Assembly (NCBI RefSeq): GCF_000237925.1
Contig: NC_031496.1
Coordinates: forward strand, 19,902,757-19,966,756
DNA: 64,000 bases
DNA from: Schistosoma mansoni
Taxonomy: Eukaryota > Platyhelminthes > Trematoda > Strigeidida > Schistosomatidae
Direction of reading: 5' to 3'
Shown here: positions 15,101 to 30,100 of the stretch, piece by piece
Layout: every line of letters begins with the position of its first letter
How positions within the stretch are numbered: the first letter of the stretch is position 1
Translations under genes and position numbers: made by a program
Notes under the pieces: generated by a model
The model's database searches: none
What the model was told of the DNA's origin: nothing
What the model saw: only the letters and a program-made list of their open reading frames with translations

Positions 15101-18100
15101 GCACTAGACTTTAAGTCACAATTTATGTGGTGAATAGTGATACTGCCCAGATGCCTAAGCGAAAGTGCATGAAGCGGGACTCTAACATGTGACCTACTAA
15201 TTGAAAGCTAGATGTCTCAACTAATAGGTCGTCACCTTTAGTACAAAAGTCGAATAAATCCACCTACAAATTACTGCATAGAACCGGTCCGAAAATGGCT
15301 TCTTTCTCATGTGTCAAAGTACTCATGCATGTTCTTAGCATCTCGTCAAACAATTTTATGCGATAGCTAGCGATAACAACCAACTGCCTAAACGAAGTAT
15401 GCGGAGTGAGTTAGAATATGAAACATAAAACATAAAAATTTAATTTTTAATAATCAAACCAATGGTTCATTTATGTGACTTAGTACAGGTTCAGACACAT
15501 TTTATGTACGAAATTTAGTGATAATACCTGAAATAGATGGAGTGTAGCTCGGATATCTGGCCTAGTGGTTGAGAGTCAAATGCCTTTAGCATTGAATAAC
15601 CGACCTTATGCAATAACGCAGACAAATAACAGTACTTACATTATCTTGTAAAGTGAGAAGTCGACGTCGTTTAGATTTCATTCGTTCACTACGTCTTGCA
15701 TAATTTAAATTTTTAAAGTGTTGTGTTCTAGATAGGTTTTTATCAGATTCCGTGGATTTACTATCAAGAAGACCGCTGTCTTTTAGCAACTGTGCGAATT
15801 GGCTACGTAATCGGACCATTTCATGAAGACGTTGCTGTTGTGCTCCAATACGACGACACCATCGTTTAATGTTTGTACATCCTTTGTCATTATCATTATC
15901 AAATTCGTCTAATTCATGATCTTGTTTAATAAGACCAGTCGCCTCTGATTTCATCTAATGGTTACAGCAAAAACAATTGTAATCAAAAAGCGTTAATTCA
16001 CACTGAAAAATGAATTATGGAAGAAATACAGCAAGGTTATTTTGAGTGTTTTTCACTATCTTCTTTAAGATTGAATAAGTTGAACCATCATGTTTTTTAT
16101 CGTTTAAGACAATAATCTTTAATATGAAGACAATGGGTAGAAACGCGAAAGATATTACGGGGAATGTTTCATGTTAAACTGTCTGTGACCATTAAACTGT
16201 ACATAATCTACAAAAGCCTTAATACTTCTGTGAACTTTACTCCCATCTTTGGTCAATCATTAGTCGTTTGATGAGTGACAAATAATCACACCCTATTGAT
16301 TTAATATACTTTTTATATTACCTTTGATCATTTAATACACATTCAATGATTTGGCTGACGGTGTCCATGAGCAAATTATCAATTTAGTTGCAATAATCAT
16401 TTCAGAAATTAAATCAAACCAATCGTGTCGTAATAACAAAGATCGTTCAGAAAAAACATCAATTATACAAAGCGATAGTCAACTTATCGACTAATATACA
16501 ACAACAGAGTACTTTAACATGAACTGAATTCATATAAGATAGAATTTATAAAACGTATATTCCGTTAAGATTTCCAGTTCCAATCTAACCTCATAATTAT
16601 TTTAGAATTAATATGACAATTTTAGTCAAATCTTATATCTTAAATTAGTTTGCTGATGTTAGGATTACTCGATTACCGAATAGAATAATTAACTCAAAAT
16701 ACAGGGTATAAACTAATCTGTCAGTCAATGACCAGGTTGTAATCTTATATATAATTTTAGTAAATCTATATGTATATTTACACGCCTTATTCCAATAGAA
16801 TATTCCGACACTCCTTAGATAAATATTAGGTCCAAAAATGAGAACCAAATATTTCATCTCTAATTATAAGTTGAAACGTAATTCCAACCCCGGATTGACT
16901 GTCACATTTATTAGATGATGTCATTTATGTTTATCCGAATCATAATATCTATGGCTTTTCTTTTGTAGAAATTCGATTCATTTGCTTCTTATCGTAGAAT
17001 TAAATCTAACAAACGTAACTGCATGAAAGTGCATCGGAGTTGAAACTCGACTGACAAATACATAAAGTTAAGAGTCTGGATTTATCCACGGCTTGTGCTT
17101 ACATTCTGCCTCAAGGCCAAATGACGGATGTAAAATTACACACACAACATTATTGGAGGAAGTTGATTGTGCTCTTATTCAATATCTCAGCCTACACATC
17201 CTTGTCTGGATCAGAAGGATAAATGTATGTATGGCAATGATCTGTGTACCTAGATATTCGTTGTGAATTATAGTTTCCTAGTTATTTTTGTCTTCTCACT
17301 CACACAGCTGCTTGAGAAAAAGTATGGGAAGTGTGTGCATTTAAATCGAATGTCGTAGATCGCAACAAGAGTTCACATAGAAAAGTTAGTAAAAACGTGG
17401 TTCCAAAATCAGTGACAAGGTAGTAAATAAATAAACGAAATATAATGATGATGTTGTTCTGACAAGTTATTGGTTTGAAGTTATAAAAATCACTGCTTCT
17501 ATTTCAAGTTTAAGATATCTTCGTGAAAAATTCTAAAATGTACAATGCCCACATAAACTGTTATCTATTGGATGACCTTAAACATCAAGAGAGGATATGT
17601 AAAATTATAAACTATAACACAAGTAGGAAAAAAAATACAAGATTCTATTCGTTACACATTATTTTCATGAACTATAAATACGATAAGTTACTAGCATTTA
17701 ACACAGTTTAGGTGTACACTGGAGAAAGTGTCAACTTTTCCACACACCTGATTGGCTTTTGCCTAATTGCGTCACTTAAGGTGTAGGAGAGATATCCGTC
17801 TACCGACCAGACGGCGGGTTTACTGTGAAGTAGTTCGCTTCATTCTACTTTTATGGGCGTGAAAAATGGTCATTAAAAATAGAGGATATTCGCAGGTTAT
17901 CAGTATTCGATCAAGGTGTATTCAAAGCTGTCATATCGTGTGAACTCGTAATATGTATGAACGCGCAATTTAGGGAGGAGTGAATTTATTGATCGGACGC
18001 AAATGATACTTGAAATCGTACGAGCAGTCTTGAGTGCTATTCGGCCCTTCCTATCTGCCTAGCCCAGCCCGTTAAGTCCAGAACACAAATAACAGCCTCG

Positions 18101-21100
18101 GCAATATGAATCATTATTTACAAACATACTGGGTTTTTATACAAACCAAAGTAATCAATAAACTGATTATAACTCAAGAATCGTATGATAATAAATCAAA
18201 GATCAAAATAAAGCTAATGATAAGAGAAACACGAATATGAATAGTTTAGTTACGTAACAATTGTACAATAGGAAATAGGCATAATACATTGGTCGATAAA
18301 TAGTCCTTAGAGTTACCATTCATAATTCACCAGGGGATATAACAAAAGCATTGTTCATGTATATTAGAACCACGGAGAAAGTAATGCCTGGGTTAGGAAT
18401 AGGGTACTAGGTAAAAATGGCAAATCGATTGATGAGGTAGTAAATCTTAGTCAATTGAGGTGGTTGGAACATGTTACGTATCTCCAACCACTGCCTACAT
18501 AGACCGGCGATGTTATCTAGTATAGCAGTAGGTTGGAAGAAAGCCAGGGGATGCCAAATCAAAACAAGGTATCAGTTCATGAAGTCACTGATAATTGGAT
18601 TGAGTCATGTTAATACCTACAGACTACCTGGTTAGGGTCTGTGTTATTGTCGCAACGGTTAGAGACTTTGGGTAACATAACTTAAAATCTTTCACAATGG
18701 CGCAGATGCATCCATTCTTCATCTACACCCAAATCCTGAGATTTTAAATTCCTCATAACTTTTTTTGTTTTTAATTCACCAATCTATATTTTCTTTTCGA
18801 ATCGTATCTTCGATGCCTAATCTTTTCTATTAAGATTGATACTTTTACTACCTCTACTATTGTGGGATTTGGCCTGACAATTTCATCTCTTTGTGCAAAC
18901 GGGGTACGACAACTTGAATCGACGTGCATGCGTACAGGTTCTACGTCATGACTGACTGGAACATTAATAAAAAAGACCATTTGAATATCTGTTAACAATT
19001 ATTTAACCATATGGTCAGAAATTAAATGAGGATATATAATTATTATCAACAACAAATAAATACAAAAAATAATAAATATTGTCAATTATACGTTACTAAG
19101 ATAAACTACCTTAATCCATTCATCAAAAACATTGACCAATGTAAACGCATCTCCATGATCACTTTCATATTCAGCTAGTGCATCTATTCGACGCGTTTGT
19201 TCTGCTCCACTGAAAGCTGTATATGGTAATAATGGACACTGAATAGCCATACCAGCAGCTAAACTTAATACAGGATTAGTTAATCTTAATAATGATGCCA
19301 TAATTAACATACGACCTATTGAAAATTCAACTGGTATATCAGATAATAATTGACCGAGTGGTGTAACTGTTAACACATTATTCTGTGGAATAATTGCACC
19401 ATGTGACTAAAATGAGAAATTAAAATGAGACGAACATTAAAATTTGTTGATATTGTCTTCAATATTCTTGTATTTATCTAAACCCTCTGAACTAATCAGC
19501 ATTTTTTTACACAAAGGTTTCTTATGTGGTTCTTAATAGAATCTTTCGGAAATGTAGGCTCTTAGGTTGATACACAATGATAATATTACAGTGATTCAAA
19601 TATATGAAGCTGTGGAGTAAGAAATAAAATTAAAAGAGCATCTTGTATCCTACTGATATGTATTAAATTTTACTGATTGTTTATTCTAACGTAGAATCTG
19701 TAATTTAATGATCAATGTACTGAATAATCAATAGCTGAGTTATAAGTTCAAATCATATTTTACCTATATCAATCTGGATAACCGTTATATCTTAGTGAAG
19801 AGTAAATTACGGGTAACTTCTGAGCACTATTAATAGACTAATACCGTTCTTAAATTATGTTCAGTTTATTGATTTCTGTCTTCCATGTTCACAGCCACTT
19901 TTTGGCTTGATCTTGCGTAAATGTTATTTCCTATTTTATGATGTGATGCGGTTTGTTTGGCTGGTATATAAACCCAGTATGTTTGAAATAAATGATTCGC
20001 ATAGTGGGAGCTGTTATTGGCGTTCTGGGATCAACTGGAAGGGTTGGGAGAGTAAAGGACTAATAAGGACGCTGCTAGGCTGCTCATACCGGTCGAACGT
20101 CATTGGTTTGGCACAGTACTAAGACTGAATAAGTCGCATTTCGATTGACGAGTAAATCATGTGGTAACTAGCGGCCTTAAAGTCACAACAATAACTCTAC
20201 TTGATATTCTGTAACTAACGTTTCTAGCCTGTTTATTCTGTTTCGGTGCATGGTACTAAATACTGTACTTTTTCCTTTAACAAGTTCAACTTAACAAGAT
20301 TAACTGATATTTTAATGGACAAAAATAGATAACACTATTTCCACTCTTTCACATTCGCTCAGATATATTGATAATATGTGTATTTATTGGAAGCGATCTC
20401 ACAGGCTTCATTATAATAGTAATTTAATCAGCCAAAATGATAAAATATTAAGTTAGTATTTAGTATTGATCGTTTGTAGTCTTTTATGCAAAGTGCCAAA
20501 TCCCCATGTCATCTAACATTGAGTTTGACGTTGCTAAAATATTTTCATATGGAACTGCAATTGGTTTATAAATTTGGTTCATAAGTTAAGATGAAAGATG
20601 TTAGTAATCTTAATTTGAAAAATAAGTATTGTGTAAAAATTCAAAATGGTCAACCAGTGTCAGTACGTGATTACCATAATGCATGGACTTCGCCCCCAAA
20701 TGCCCTGGAACGGCCTCTCGAAATGCTCCCATATGGCCACGAATATACTGCCTCTGCCAGGGAAGTCTTACTCACTTCCTTCTAGTGGCGGGAGTGTTGT
20801 TTACGAAATTGAGAAGACGAAAGGCGAATGTCCGGAGCTTTAACCAGGTTGGTGGACGCGGAAGGTCCACCTGGGGGAGTTGGGAAACCCTGATTTCAAA
20901 CCAATGGTGCACATGGGCTTTGGTACCCTGAAGGAACAAATGGCGTATGAACCAATTATTGGTGACCGGCTACCATGGGACTGCATTTCCTCACGATGCT
21001 CCACTGCCTTGTGGATCAGATCTTTAGCTCAAAGACTCGGGGTGTGGACCCCTAAGAAATCCACCTGCTTCGGTCTGGGCACCTGAGCAGCATTCCGGCC

Positions 21101-24100
21101 CACAGATAAATCAAGTGACTTGTGTGGCGCATATGTATCCGGTGCCTCTTTGTACCAATATTTATATGTTCAAATAAATAAATAAAATAAGTGGTGGAAA
21201 ATTGATCCAAAAGAAGGTTTTGAACAGATGATAAACACGAGGAAATCACAATGTAAGTTAGCGAATCCCACAATAGCATGAAAATTAAACAAACAATAAT
21301 CACATGCAATGTTTTAATATGAAAAAGGTGAAGGCCAAAATGAGATAAAGTAGATTATCTGTGGTATAGATGCATACAGAGTGATCGATTCTTTTGAACA
21401 TCTAAGTCTCACAAGTGATTGATTAGTAACGGTCTGAAGAGCTCACTGGTAATGTCTATGACCGTACTAATGGGCGGTGTAGGTTTAATTCTCTACAAGG
21501 TCATTATTTTCCTTAAGATTGCAGATATGCCTTGCTGATCAGTGCTAATCCAACACGAAACCTGATGTGAACCGCAAAACAAGAAGCCTTAACAAATCAC
21601 GGAAGCTATTTTTGGGGACGTTAATTCATTTAATTCAAAGCTTGTAAAACTGTAACATTTACTTTTGTCCCTAGCTTATCCTACAGATCATAAGCTTTCG
21701 TTTGATGTATAACTCATTGCCATAGCATTTTCTGTTCTAAAGCTAATGTCATTTAGACGTAATCTTTTGTACCCTATTTTCTACTATAATCCCCCAGTTT
21801 TGGACATAATTGTATTTTTCTGATTATTATACGTTGTGGTCAGCCTATTCATCTATTTATTCATGTAACTTTTCACCCTAATCTGAATTGGGAATTCGAG
21901 TGCTAGATCGGGGTTGGAATAAAGTGATTAGTGTTCCAGCTGTCTTTGTCTTCTCTCTCTCTCGCGCGCGCGTGCTTGCCAGCCAATCAGGGATAGGATA
22001 GTTTTCGTCTCTCTACCCCCACTTCGAACTCACGCATATTAGCCTCAAGGTTAAGCCAGTCAGCCTATCGTGTCAAGGTCTTAATCTACATTATACTCGG
22101 CACTAAGTGGGTAGACAGATTCAAGGACGTAACAAAACCTAATTAGAGAATTTCTGACTACTGAATTCAATTAGTTAAACAGTATAAAATCACTCAAAAA
22201 ATGTAAATAAAACTCATCAGTGATATTCAAACGATGCTTTATTTCAAGGTGCTACTTTATTAATCAAGAGTTATTGATCCATTTTCAACTGTCAATCTCA
22301 AACAATCTTACGAAAATACTGGTAATATATACAAAAACCTGTTTAATATTTTCAATTACGGAGCCCCTAATCCTGCAACTATCGTATAAATAAATTTTGT
22401 TAACAAAATGAAGTCTCAATAGAGTTGTAAGTAACCTCACAGTGGTATATACTACATTAGATTGGTTCTAAACGAAGACTTATCTTGCCTGCTATACCCC
22501 AGTCGATATTTAGAATGATCTACACACACAGATGTCTTGACTATCTTCAACAGTATACTTTCATAGATGAAAGTGGTTACAATTCTTGTCGATCTTAGAT
22601 TAGTAACTATTTATCGGATAATATGGAATATCTAAAATAATAGTGGATGATGATCACCGACTGACTTCGTTAGGATCTGATTAGCCTGTACCAAGTTCAC
22701 GATGAAGGCCGAAAAGTTTAATATTCGGCATCACATCTATACCTCTAGCACTCATTTCTGGCAATGCTGACAATAAAACACAAACGATAATAAAATAAAA
22801 AGAGGCTTAAAAAGAATCGAAATTGTATGACACTGTGGTGTGGTCTACTTATATCCATATAAGTAGTATATGGTGTGGGTCAGACATAGAATGTATTTTG
22901 GCAGAAGACCGATGAGAAAAGAACGGAAATGAAGCGCAATCGTCTGGAAAATGCATGAGCAATGGAATAAGAGGAGACACAGTGAAGATTGAAACAATTG
23001 TTTGTTAATTTGCAAATTGACTGTTCATTGTTTGGTAATCAGAATTTACTGAGATAGTCTGTAATATTTGCTTAAATACATTCGATTGTTCCCAACTAGT
23101 GTTCTGTTCACTACAACACTAATGGTTCTTTTTAATAAAGGTGCTGTATGCTACTACACTGGGAGATATTACGTGAGAATTTAGTCAATCAGTCATAAAC
23201 AACATAAAAAATCCGACACAAATGAGAATTGACGCAATTCACTATACCTTAACACTAGAACAATGAGAGGAAATCGATAAAATGAAAAGTAAGAGAGTCT
23301 AAATTATAGTAGTAATGGTGATGGTAAAGTAAACAAACAGAAGATATAGTTCTTGGAGAATGAATGAAATCGGAGAGTGTTGAGTGTGAAGTAGTGTCAA
23401 AATTAAAGATCCAGAGGAGGTTAAACAATGAATGTCTGTATCGCTTACTTATTTATTTATTTGAACACATAAATATTGGTACAAGGATGCACCAGACACA
23501 TATGCGCTACACAAGGAGTGTGAGTAGTATATCCAGAAATCATTGTCATTTCATTTTAATTGTGTGAGGGCTATGATACTGCCCGAGTGCTCAGACCGAA
23601 GCAGGTGGATTTCTTAGGGGTCCACACCCCGAGTCTTTGAGCTAAAGATCTGATCCACAAGGCAGTGGAGCATCGTGAGGAAATGCAGTCCCATGGTAGC
23701 CGGTCACCAATAATTGGTTCATACGCCATTTGTTCCTTCAGGGTACCAAAGCCCATGTGCACCATTGGTTTGAAATCAGGGTTTCCCAACTCCCCCAGGT
23801 GGACCTTCCGCGTCCACCAACCTGGTTAAAGCTCCGGACATTCGCCTTTCGTCTTCTCAATTTCGTAAACAACACTCCCGCCACTAGAAGGAAGTGAGTA
23901 AGACTTCCCTGGCAGAGGCAGTATATTCGTGGCCATATGGGAGCATTTCGAGAGGCCGTTCCAGGGCATTTGGGGGCATCTGTATTGCTGTGTTGCACTT
24001 AAGGTCTCTAACCTAGATATCTGTATCTCCTCGGGCAGGTCAGTCTAACCATCGGTTTCAATAACTGACACGTCCTTCCAATCTAATCCTATTATAGCCA

Positions 24101-27100
24101 GCATAGGATGTCGGAGTAAGCACTAGTTGGTTCAGCTGATGAAGGCTTATAGCGTCACTAATTGTCTTACCACCTTTATCTCGTGTTATGTGTCTAACTT
24201 CGACATTATTCACTCGGTAGACCTGCTAAATAACAGTAAGGCTTTGAATATATCTATGATCGAATTATTAGCAACTTAAGCATATATTCTGCCTGAAGGA
24301 GACATGTTTCACATTGAAGTTGATACTGATGTGCAGTATACTTTGGTTTTTTAATATACAGTTGAACTTTTCTCCAGCCTAAGTTGGTAAGGCCAAACAA
24401 ACTCCGTGTAAATGAGTAAAAACTTTACCAGCCGATGATTCACTTATATAGATAATTCTAGACAAATATATATATCGAACTCAGCTATTAGTTAATGAAA
24501 AGGATAGAATTCGACTCATTCATTTAGAACAAATAAAAACATCTGTTTAGCAGTCTTTGATTCTGAATGCCATGTCCAACTAATATTCATGTGTAGTACA
24601 GACCATGTAAAAAAACAGATAATTGATAGTGGCTACTTGTACAATTATAAACACACTTTATAACATTTAACAAATGGTCAGCAAGGTATACATGAAACTC
24701 AGTATTTCTCCTCTTAATGAGTTTTATAACCAGGATTCACAATTTCAAACACTGGGTAATTTATCAAATAGATTGCGGAGGTTCGATTAGCATCTGTTTT
24801 TTAATCACCGCTTTAACTCTTACAATTACAAGAGATATGTTGACCAGATGAAACTATTAACAAGCTACCAAACATTCTCTTAACTATCAAGTCTTACTGG
24901 ATTCCCTGTAAACCGTTAACGTTAAAGGTAACAATCATATCAAAGTGGGACAGATCAAACAAACTACAACTAATGTTTTTAAAATTAAAAAATATAATGC
25001 GTGAATTCAGTAAGAATACATTACAATGAACTTTGAATGATATTTCAACGATTACGAATGGTATTGAAGAAATATTTTAATTAGAATCTTACTATGATAA
25101 TTGCTAGGATAATTAATTTGGCTTATTATTGAATAAACTAATTACATAGAGATTAAGCATACCTTTAATATGTCAAGTGCTTCATCAATGCATTTCATTT
25201 CAGGTGGGTCAATGAAAGGGAATTTTTTGATATCTGGTAAACCCATGACCAACATCTGTAGAACAAGTGTTTCTAAAGGAACACGACGAATTTCCGGGGT
25301 ACTAAATGCCTAAAAATAAAACAAATAGAGGACATAAGTGATACGAAATGTTAGTAATTTCTCCACAGCCTTTAAATACATGAAATATGATTGAAAACTT
25401 TCAGTAATGAAATTCAACTGGATTTGCGGTGAATTACTTTCAGCTGAATAACTCAAAATCAATTTTAGGTAACTGCCTTATATATTTTTAATTGTACGCA
25501 TGGGGAGGCTACAATGCTGACTACTTGTTTGACTTACAGACTATCATCAATCTACGAATCCCAAGAAAATAAAAAGGGGGCAATACAACAGGAGCTTGAC
25601 TTAGAAGTTATTTTAACAATACGAATTCAAAGTTATTAATTGAATTATAAGTGACCTTAACGTCCCGGAAACTTATAAAAGAAATATGAAGACGGTAATG
25701 TTTATGAGTTTGATCAATCAGATTAAAGAACATGAATGGATCCGTGTTTGAAATCTACGAAGTGTCCCAATCTCATAAACATATTTCGGTTCTTCCTCAA
25801 CTTTTGTGTAGACTTACACATACCCTGACACTTAATTGTTGAATACGAAAAAACATCCCATAAATAACTAAAGTCATCAATCTATACCAAGCGTTGCAAA
25901 ATAATCTAGGCTTTCACATCAGTATTTTGTTTAAAAGGGAGGTGAAATAAATGGGCAAGAATTAAGATTGATGCCCATGTCTTTGATGTGTGGGTGACTG
26001 AAGAAACTTGTATCCAGCAATCGCCTAAGTGTTAAATGATACGTATTCATGTTTACTTCGATGTTAATATCGTATGCATAAATGTATTATTTATTCCGAG
26101 GAAAAGCCTATTTCTCTGACAGCATTAATTTGCATTATCTAATGACTACTACTTTGTTAAACATTTTAACAACGCAAAACGTATTAGTTACAATGCTCTG
26201 AATTTAGTTATTCATGATAAGATATACAAAATTCACGAGAAAACGATAAGCAATTCGTTCCACAAACTGAAAGCTGTATACGTAGATCTCATATTATTAT
26301 TTCGTGACACTACAAAATGGAATAAATCAAAGAAAATATCAGTTTGGTTCATTTACCTCAAAATTATCATAATCCTCTTGAGTATAGAAACGATAACAAA
26401 CACCAGGACCTGTACGACCAGCACGGCCTTTACGTTGATTAGCGCTTGCTTTAGATATTGAAAATTCTTTTAAACAACGCATTCGTGCTTTAGAATCCCA
26501 ACTCAATTCTTTGACTTTGCCGGAATCAGCTACAAATCTTTAAGGACGAAATTTGTGTTTGTTTAAAAAAAAGACAACAAAGAATCACACATATTAAGAG
26601 ACGATTCAAATTCAAACTGAAAATAATGAGGATACTATATAATCTAAAAATGTAAAGTTTAGTTGGATGTTTCCGGTGGGTTATGTTTTCTGTGCTAAAA
26701 TTAATTGATAATGACTTCTTGTGTATTTATGAAAGCTTCCTCAAAAATAAAACTCTTGGAATTCGATTCGCAGTTTATTCCCAGATCCTGGAAGATATAA
26801 TAAATCTTTTGAAAGTGCAAACTCTTCGTATCAATAATTCAATGATTTGAAACCTCACAACTTGGGAACGTGCACACATGGAAAAATTTCCAAAACTTTA
26901 GTGTGGGCTTACTAGAAGTGAAATATTGGGTCGAGAGCTGTAATATGTTTGTCTCCAGTAATTAAGAGTAAAACACAAACATAACAGGCACTCCCTATAG
27001 ATGAGAAACACATCAATCAATAGCATTAGTAAAGCTAACTGGATGACCATTTCATTTGTTCAGGGCTAAGTTCATAATTGGGAACTTGGGAGAGAAAAAT

Positions 27101-30100
27101 TTTAACTACTTGGACCTCCAGCAACTCGATCCAGTCAATAATAGGTGACAATCGAAATGAATAATTTCTAAATAACTTAAGGGGAAGCCATCTCAGAAAT
27201 AAATCAACCAGAGATAAACTGATAATACTTTCGAACACAAGAAAGAAAAAATGGTTATCCAATTGAGATCGTTTATATACGATAGATAGGATAGGATTTA
27301 TTCAAGACTGATCTACTCATTTATGTTTCTAAAAAGTGGGCTGTCGAATAACATTTGCACAAATGATACGAGACAGAACAGTTTATAATAATTACCAGTT
27401 TTCAATATGTGAAACACACCTTATTCCATCTATAGTTAGAGAGGTTTCAGCGATATTTGTTGATAAAATACATTTACGTACACAGTCTGGAGCAACATGA
27501 AAGACTTTCTCTTGATCTGACGCAGATAATGCACTGTGTAGTGGTAAAATAATCCATCGTTTTGTTTCTTCAGCATATGCTTTAGCTGGTTCCATTATTG
27601 CCTTTCACAACAAAAAAGAAAGGAAGAAACAGAATGACGTTAGAACCGTGTTATTTTAAAGGAAAATAGCATAAATAAAATATTATCACAGTTTGGGTAT
27701 TAGAAAAAGAAAGAGAAACAAAGATAAGAAAAAATGAGACGTTTTATGCACGGTTTTATGGGTCACATTATCGTTTCTAAAGTATTTTAAACTGCCAATA
27801 AAGTAATAAATAAATAATTTTTGGCTCAGTTGTACTAGATTAAGGATAGTATCTAAAAAAAAGCAAAAGATACTACGATGAACCTTGACCTCTAAATGAA
27901 AAGAACTTCAAAGTCATTAAAATGAGCAAAAATATTGATTGGAAAGGCACAGTTTATTTAACTACTTCTACATTCAATATAATGTCGACAAAGTCTAGCT
28001 TTTCCAAGTCAGAAACCTTACGCATAAAGTATCAATTTAGTTTTTTAGGCATTTAACCCGGTTATCATCTGCAAAATCATACATTACAGCATGAATTTTC
28101 AGAAATTTCACAGCTTTTATTACTTCACAATCTAATAACTTTACATTCCGTTTTAAACTACTTATAAGTATATAAGAACTCTCGTCTAAATTAGAACGAA
28201 TAGTTTCACAGTATTTGAGCGCCGAGTTGATGTAAGACATTAAATAGGAATAATATATTTGTAAAATCTCAGCGAATGTTTCCTTATAAATTCACTGATA
28301 AGAGACAATATATAATGTGAATGTAATTTTCGCCTCTCACCTCTTACGTTTTTCTATACAATATATTATATGAACACTCATCACTTCACATCACAATATG
28401 TTATATGAACACTCATCACTTCACATCACATATCTCTTAAACATACCTAGTTTAGACTTTTTGTTAACATTGATTGGATGACCTATTCAGTGTATAATGA
28501 ACTCGGAGAACCATGTACCTATTTATACTCGATAATTTTAATGTTTGATTATAATGCATTTAACCCGGTTATCATCTGCAAAATCATACATTACAGCATG
28601 AATTTTCAGAAATTTCACAGCTTTTATTACTTCACAATTATATTATTCCTATTTAATGTCCTACTTATAAGTAGTTCGTGTTCTTGTATACGTCAAACTT
28701 TGTGTGGCTTCCGAGCCAAACTAAAATAATCTCATAATAAGCATTGAGTTGGTGATAACAGGTCACTGGGATACTGATATGATGTTACCGACAGAATAAA
28801 AATGTGGATGACAACATGAATTTTCTATCTCATTAGTATTTGCTTCATATAAATTTTCATCAAATGGACAGCAGCTTTTAATCTGTCACCTGTAATTACA
28901 CGAAAAATGAAATGAGAAGGTAAACAAAATAACAACTTACTTGAATATCAGCCATTCCAGATAAAAAGATCAAGAGATCGCCTCGTTCAGTAGCAGGATA
29001 TGTTACGTCGATTCGTCTTAGTAAACGAATATACGGCGCAGGATCAATTCTGTCAGTTGTGTTGGCAATTTCAACTGGGCTAAGTGGAATGTAGTGCAAA
29101 TCGATGGGGTAAAGACGTCCAGGAACCTATTAACAATTCATACTTAGTCATATACAAAGTTTTGTGAGCAAAATGTTATCACAGATACTTTGGTTAACAG
29201 ACTAAAGGAATCAACATTGAATAATGAGCAAGGGAAATGATCCCGAATGGTCGTGTTAAGATATATAAAGTAAGGATAATATGGAGACAAGCCAGTTTAA
29301 AGTGAACAAAGAGGAGTCATATGTAAACAGAAAATGTTAACTGGAAAAACCTAAGATAAATGATTATAACTTGCAAGGAGATAACTTAATGAAAGAGGGT
29401 TCATTAGATTTTTTGAGATAGTAACTTAGTCTGCAGGAAAGAGCACTCACAAAGTTCTTTGTATGTAGAATAAAGATTCGAAAACGCATGAACTAAACGA
29501 ATTCTTCATAGACATTTTCGGAAGATTCCTATGCTGAATGTTGTCTAAATGTGTAGCGTCCCAGTTTACGCATCATAAAGGATGGAATTTAGAAACACGA
29601 CACCTAGCTTAGCAAAACACTTCTTAAAACTCACTGTGGAAACAATTACTTCTAAAATAAACGTAGAGATGAGATCGCCAGAAACCTTACGCTTACTTAC
29701 AAGTTTAAAAACTCTAATTCTTCAAGAAAAAGACTAACTTCTTATTTCTTCCTAAAATCAGGCATATATTTTGTTGGGAACTTCTTCAGGAATCCGTCAC
29801 ACACTCAACACATCCCGAATAGAACTTTAAACAAGTCATTTCAGTAGTTTTTTTTCTCAACTAGATAGTTTAGTAACTAAAATACAAGTCAGAATCAGGC
29901 TTAACATGAAATTGAACTTCTTAGATCTCCATTAGACAATTCAACTTCATGTTCTAACAACTTTGAATTAAAATGACCAAAGTAAATTCCATTCGACCTC
30001 CTGAGAACATGAAGCCAAAAGTGTTACAAACAAGTAAATATAAATTCCAGTTCTAAACTTCCATACGAATATTACCCTAAACATAGATTCTAATATGGGA

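Larger units (their letters stand above)
12519..15639. other. DHX34 intron 11
   Basis: AT-rich intron. A tRNA-like remnant with GGATTCAAACCC lies near 13030-13085, a dispersed repeat block near 13910-14000 (shared with 40430-40500), and two SINE pieces at 15130-15600. No exon seen. Confidence 0.65.
15955..19109. other. DHX34 intron 10
   Basis: Contains an RTE 3' end (18390-18970) and two GC-richer unclassified stretches (17037-17400 and 17700-18130) that look like repeats. No exon seen. Confidence 0.6.
19407..25162. other. DHX34 intron 9
   Basis: About 5.8 kb holding a solo LTR (19784-20168), two nearly identical inverted ~500 bp repeats (20692-21188 and 23449-23977) and, between them, GC-richer unclassified DNA. 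No exon seen. Confidence 0.65.
25310..28940. other. DHX34 introns 6-8, gaps between exons 6-9
   Basis: Apart from exons 8 and 7, these introns are AT-rich with no named element, except the rearranged duplication at 28037-28665. Confidence 0.6.

Noticed and set aside
15586-15954. ATG at 15954 as a separate gene start
   Set aside because: The ATG is preceded by a consensus acceptor and joins exon 10 of DHX34 in frame; methionine here is internal.
20683-21086. Open frames of 65-82 codons in the ~500 bp repeat (also at 542-823, 23571-23998, 37238-37755)
   Set aside because: The same frames recur in every repeat copy and have no domain; they come from the repeat's lower AT content, not from a gene.
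28370-28430. Two 33 bp tandem units as a CRISPR-like array
   Set aside because: Only two units without distinct spacers, in a eukaryotic intron; part of the local rearrangement.
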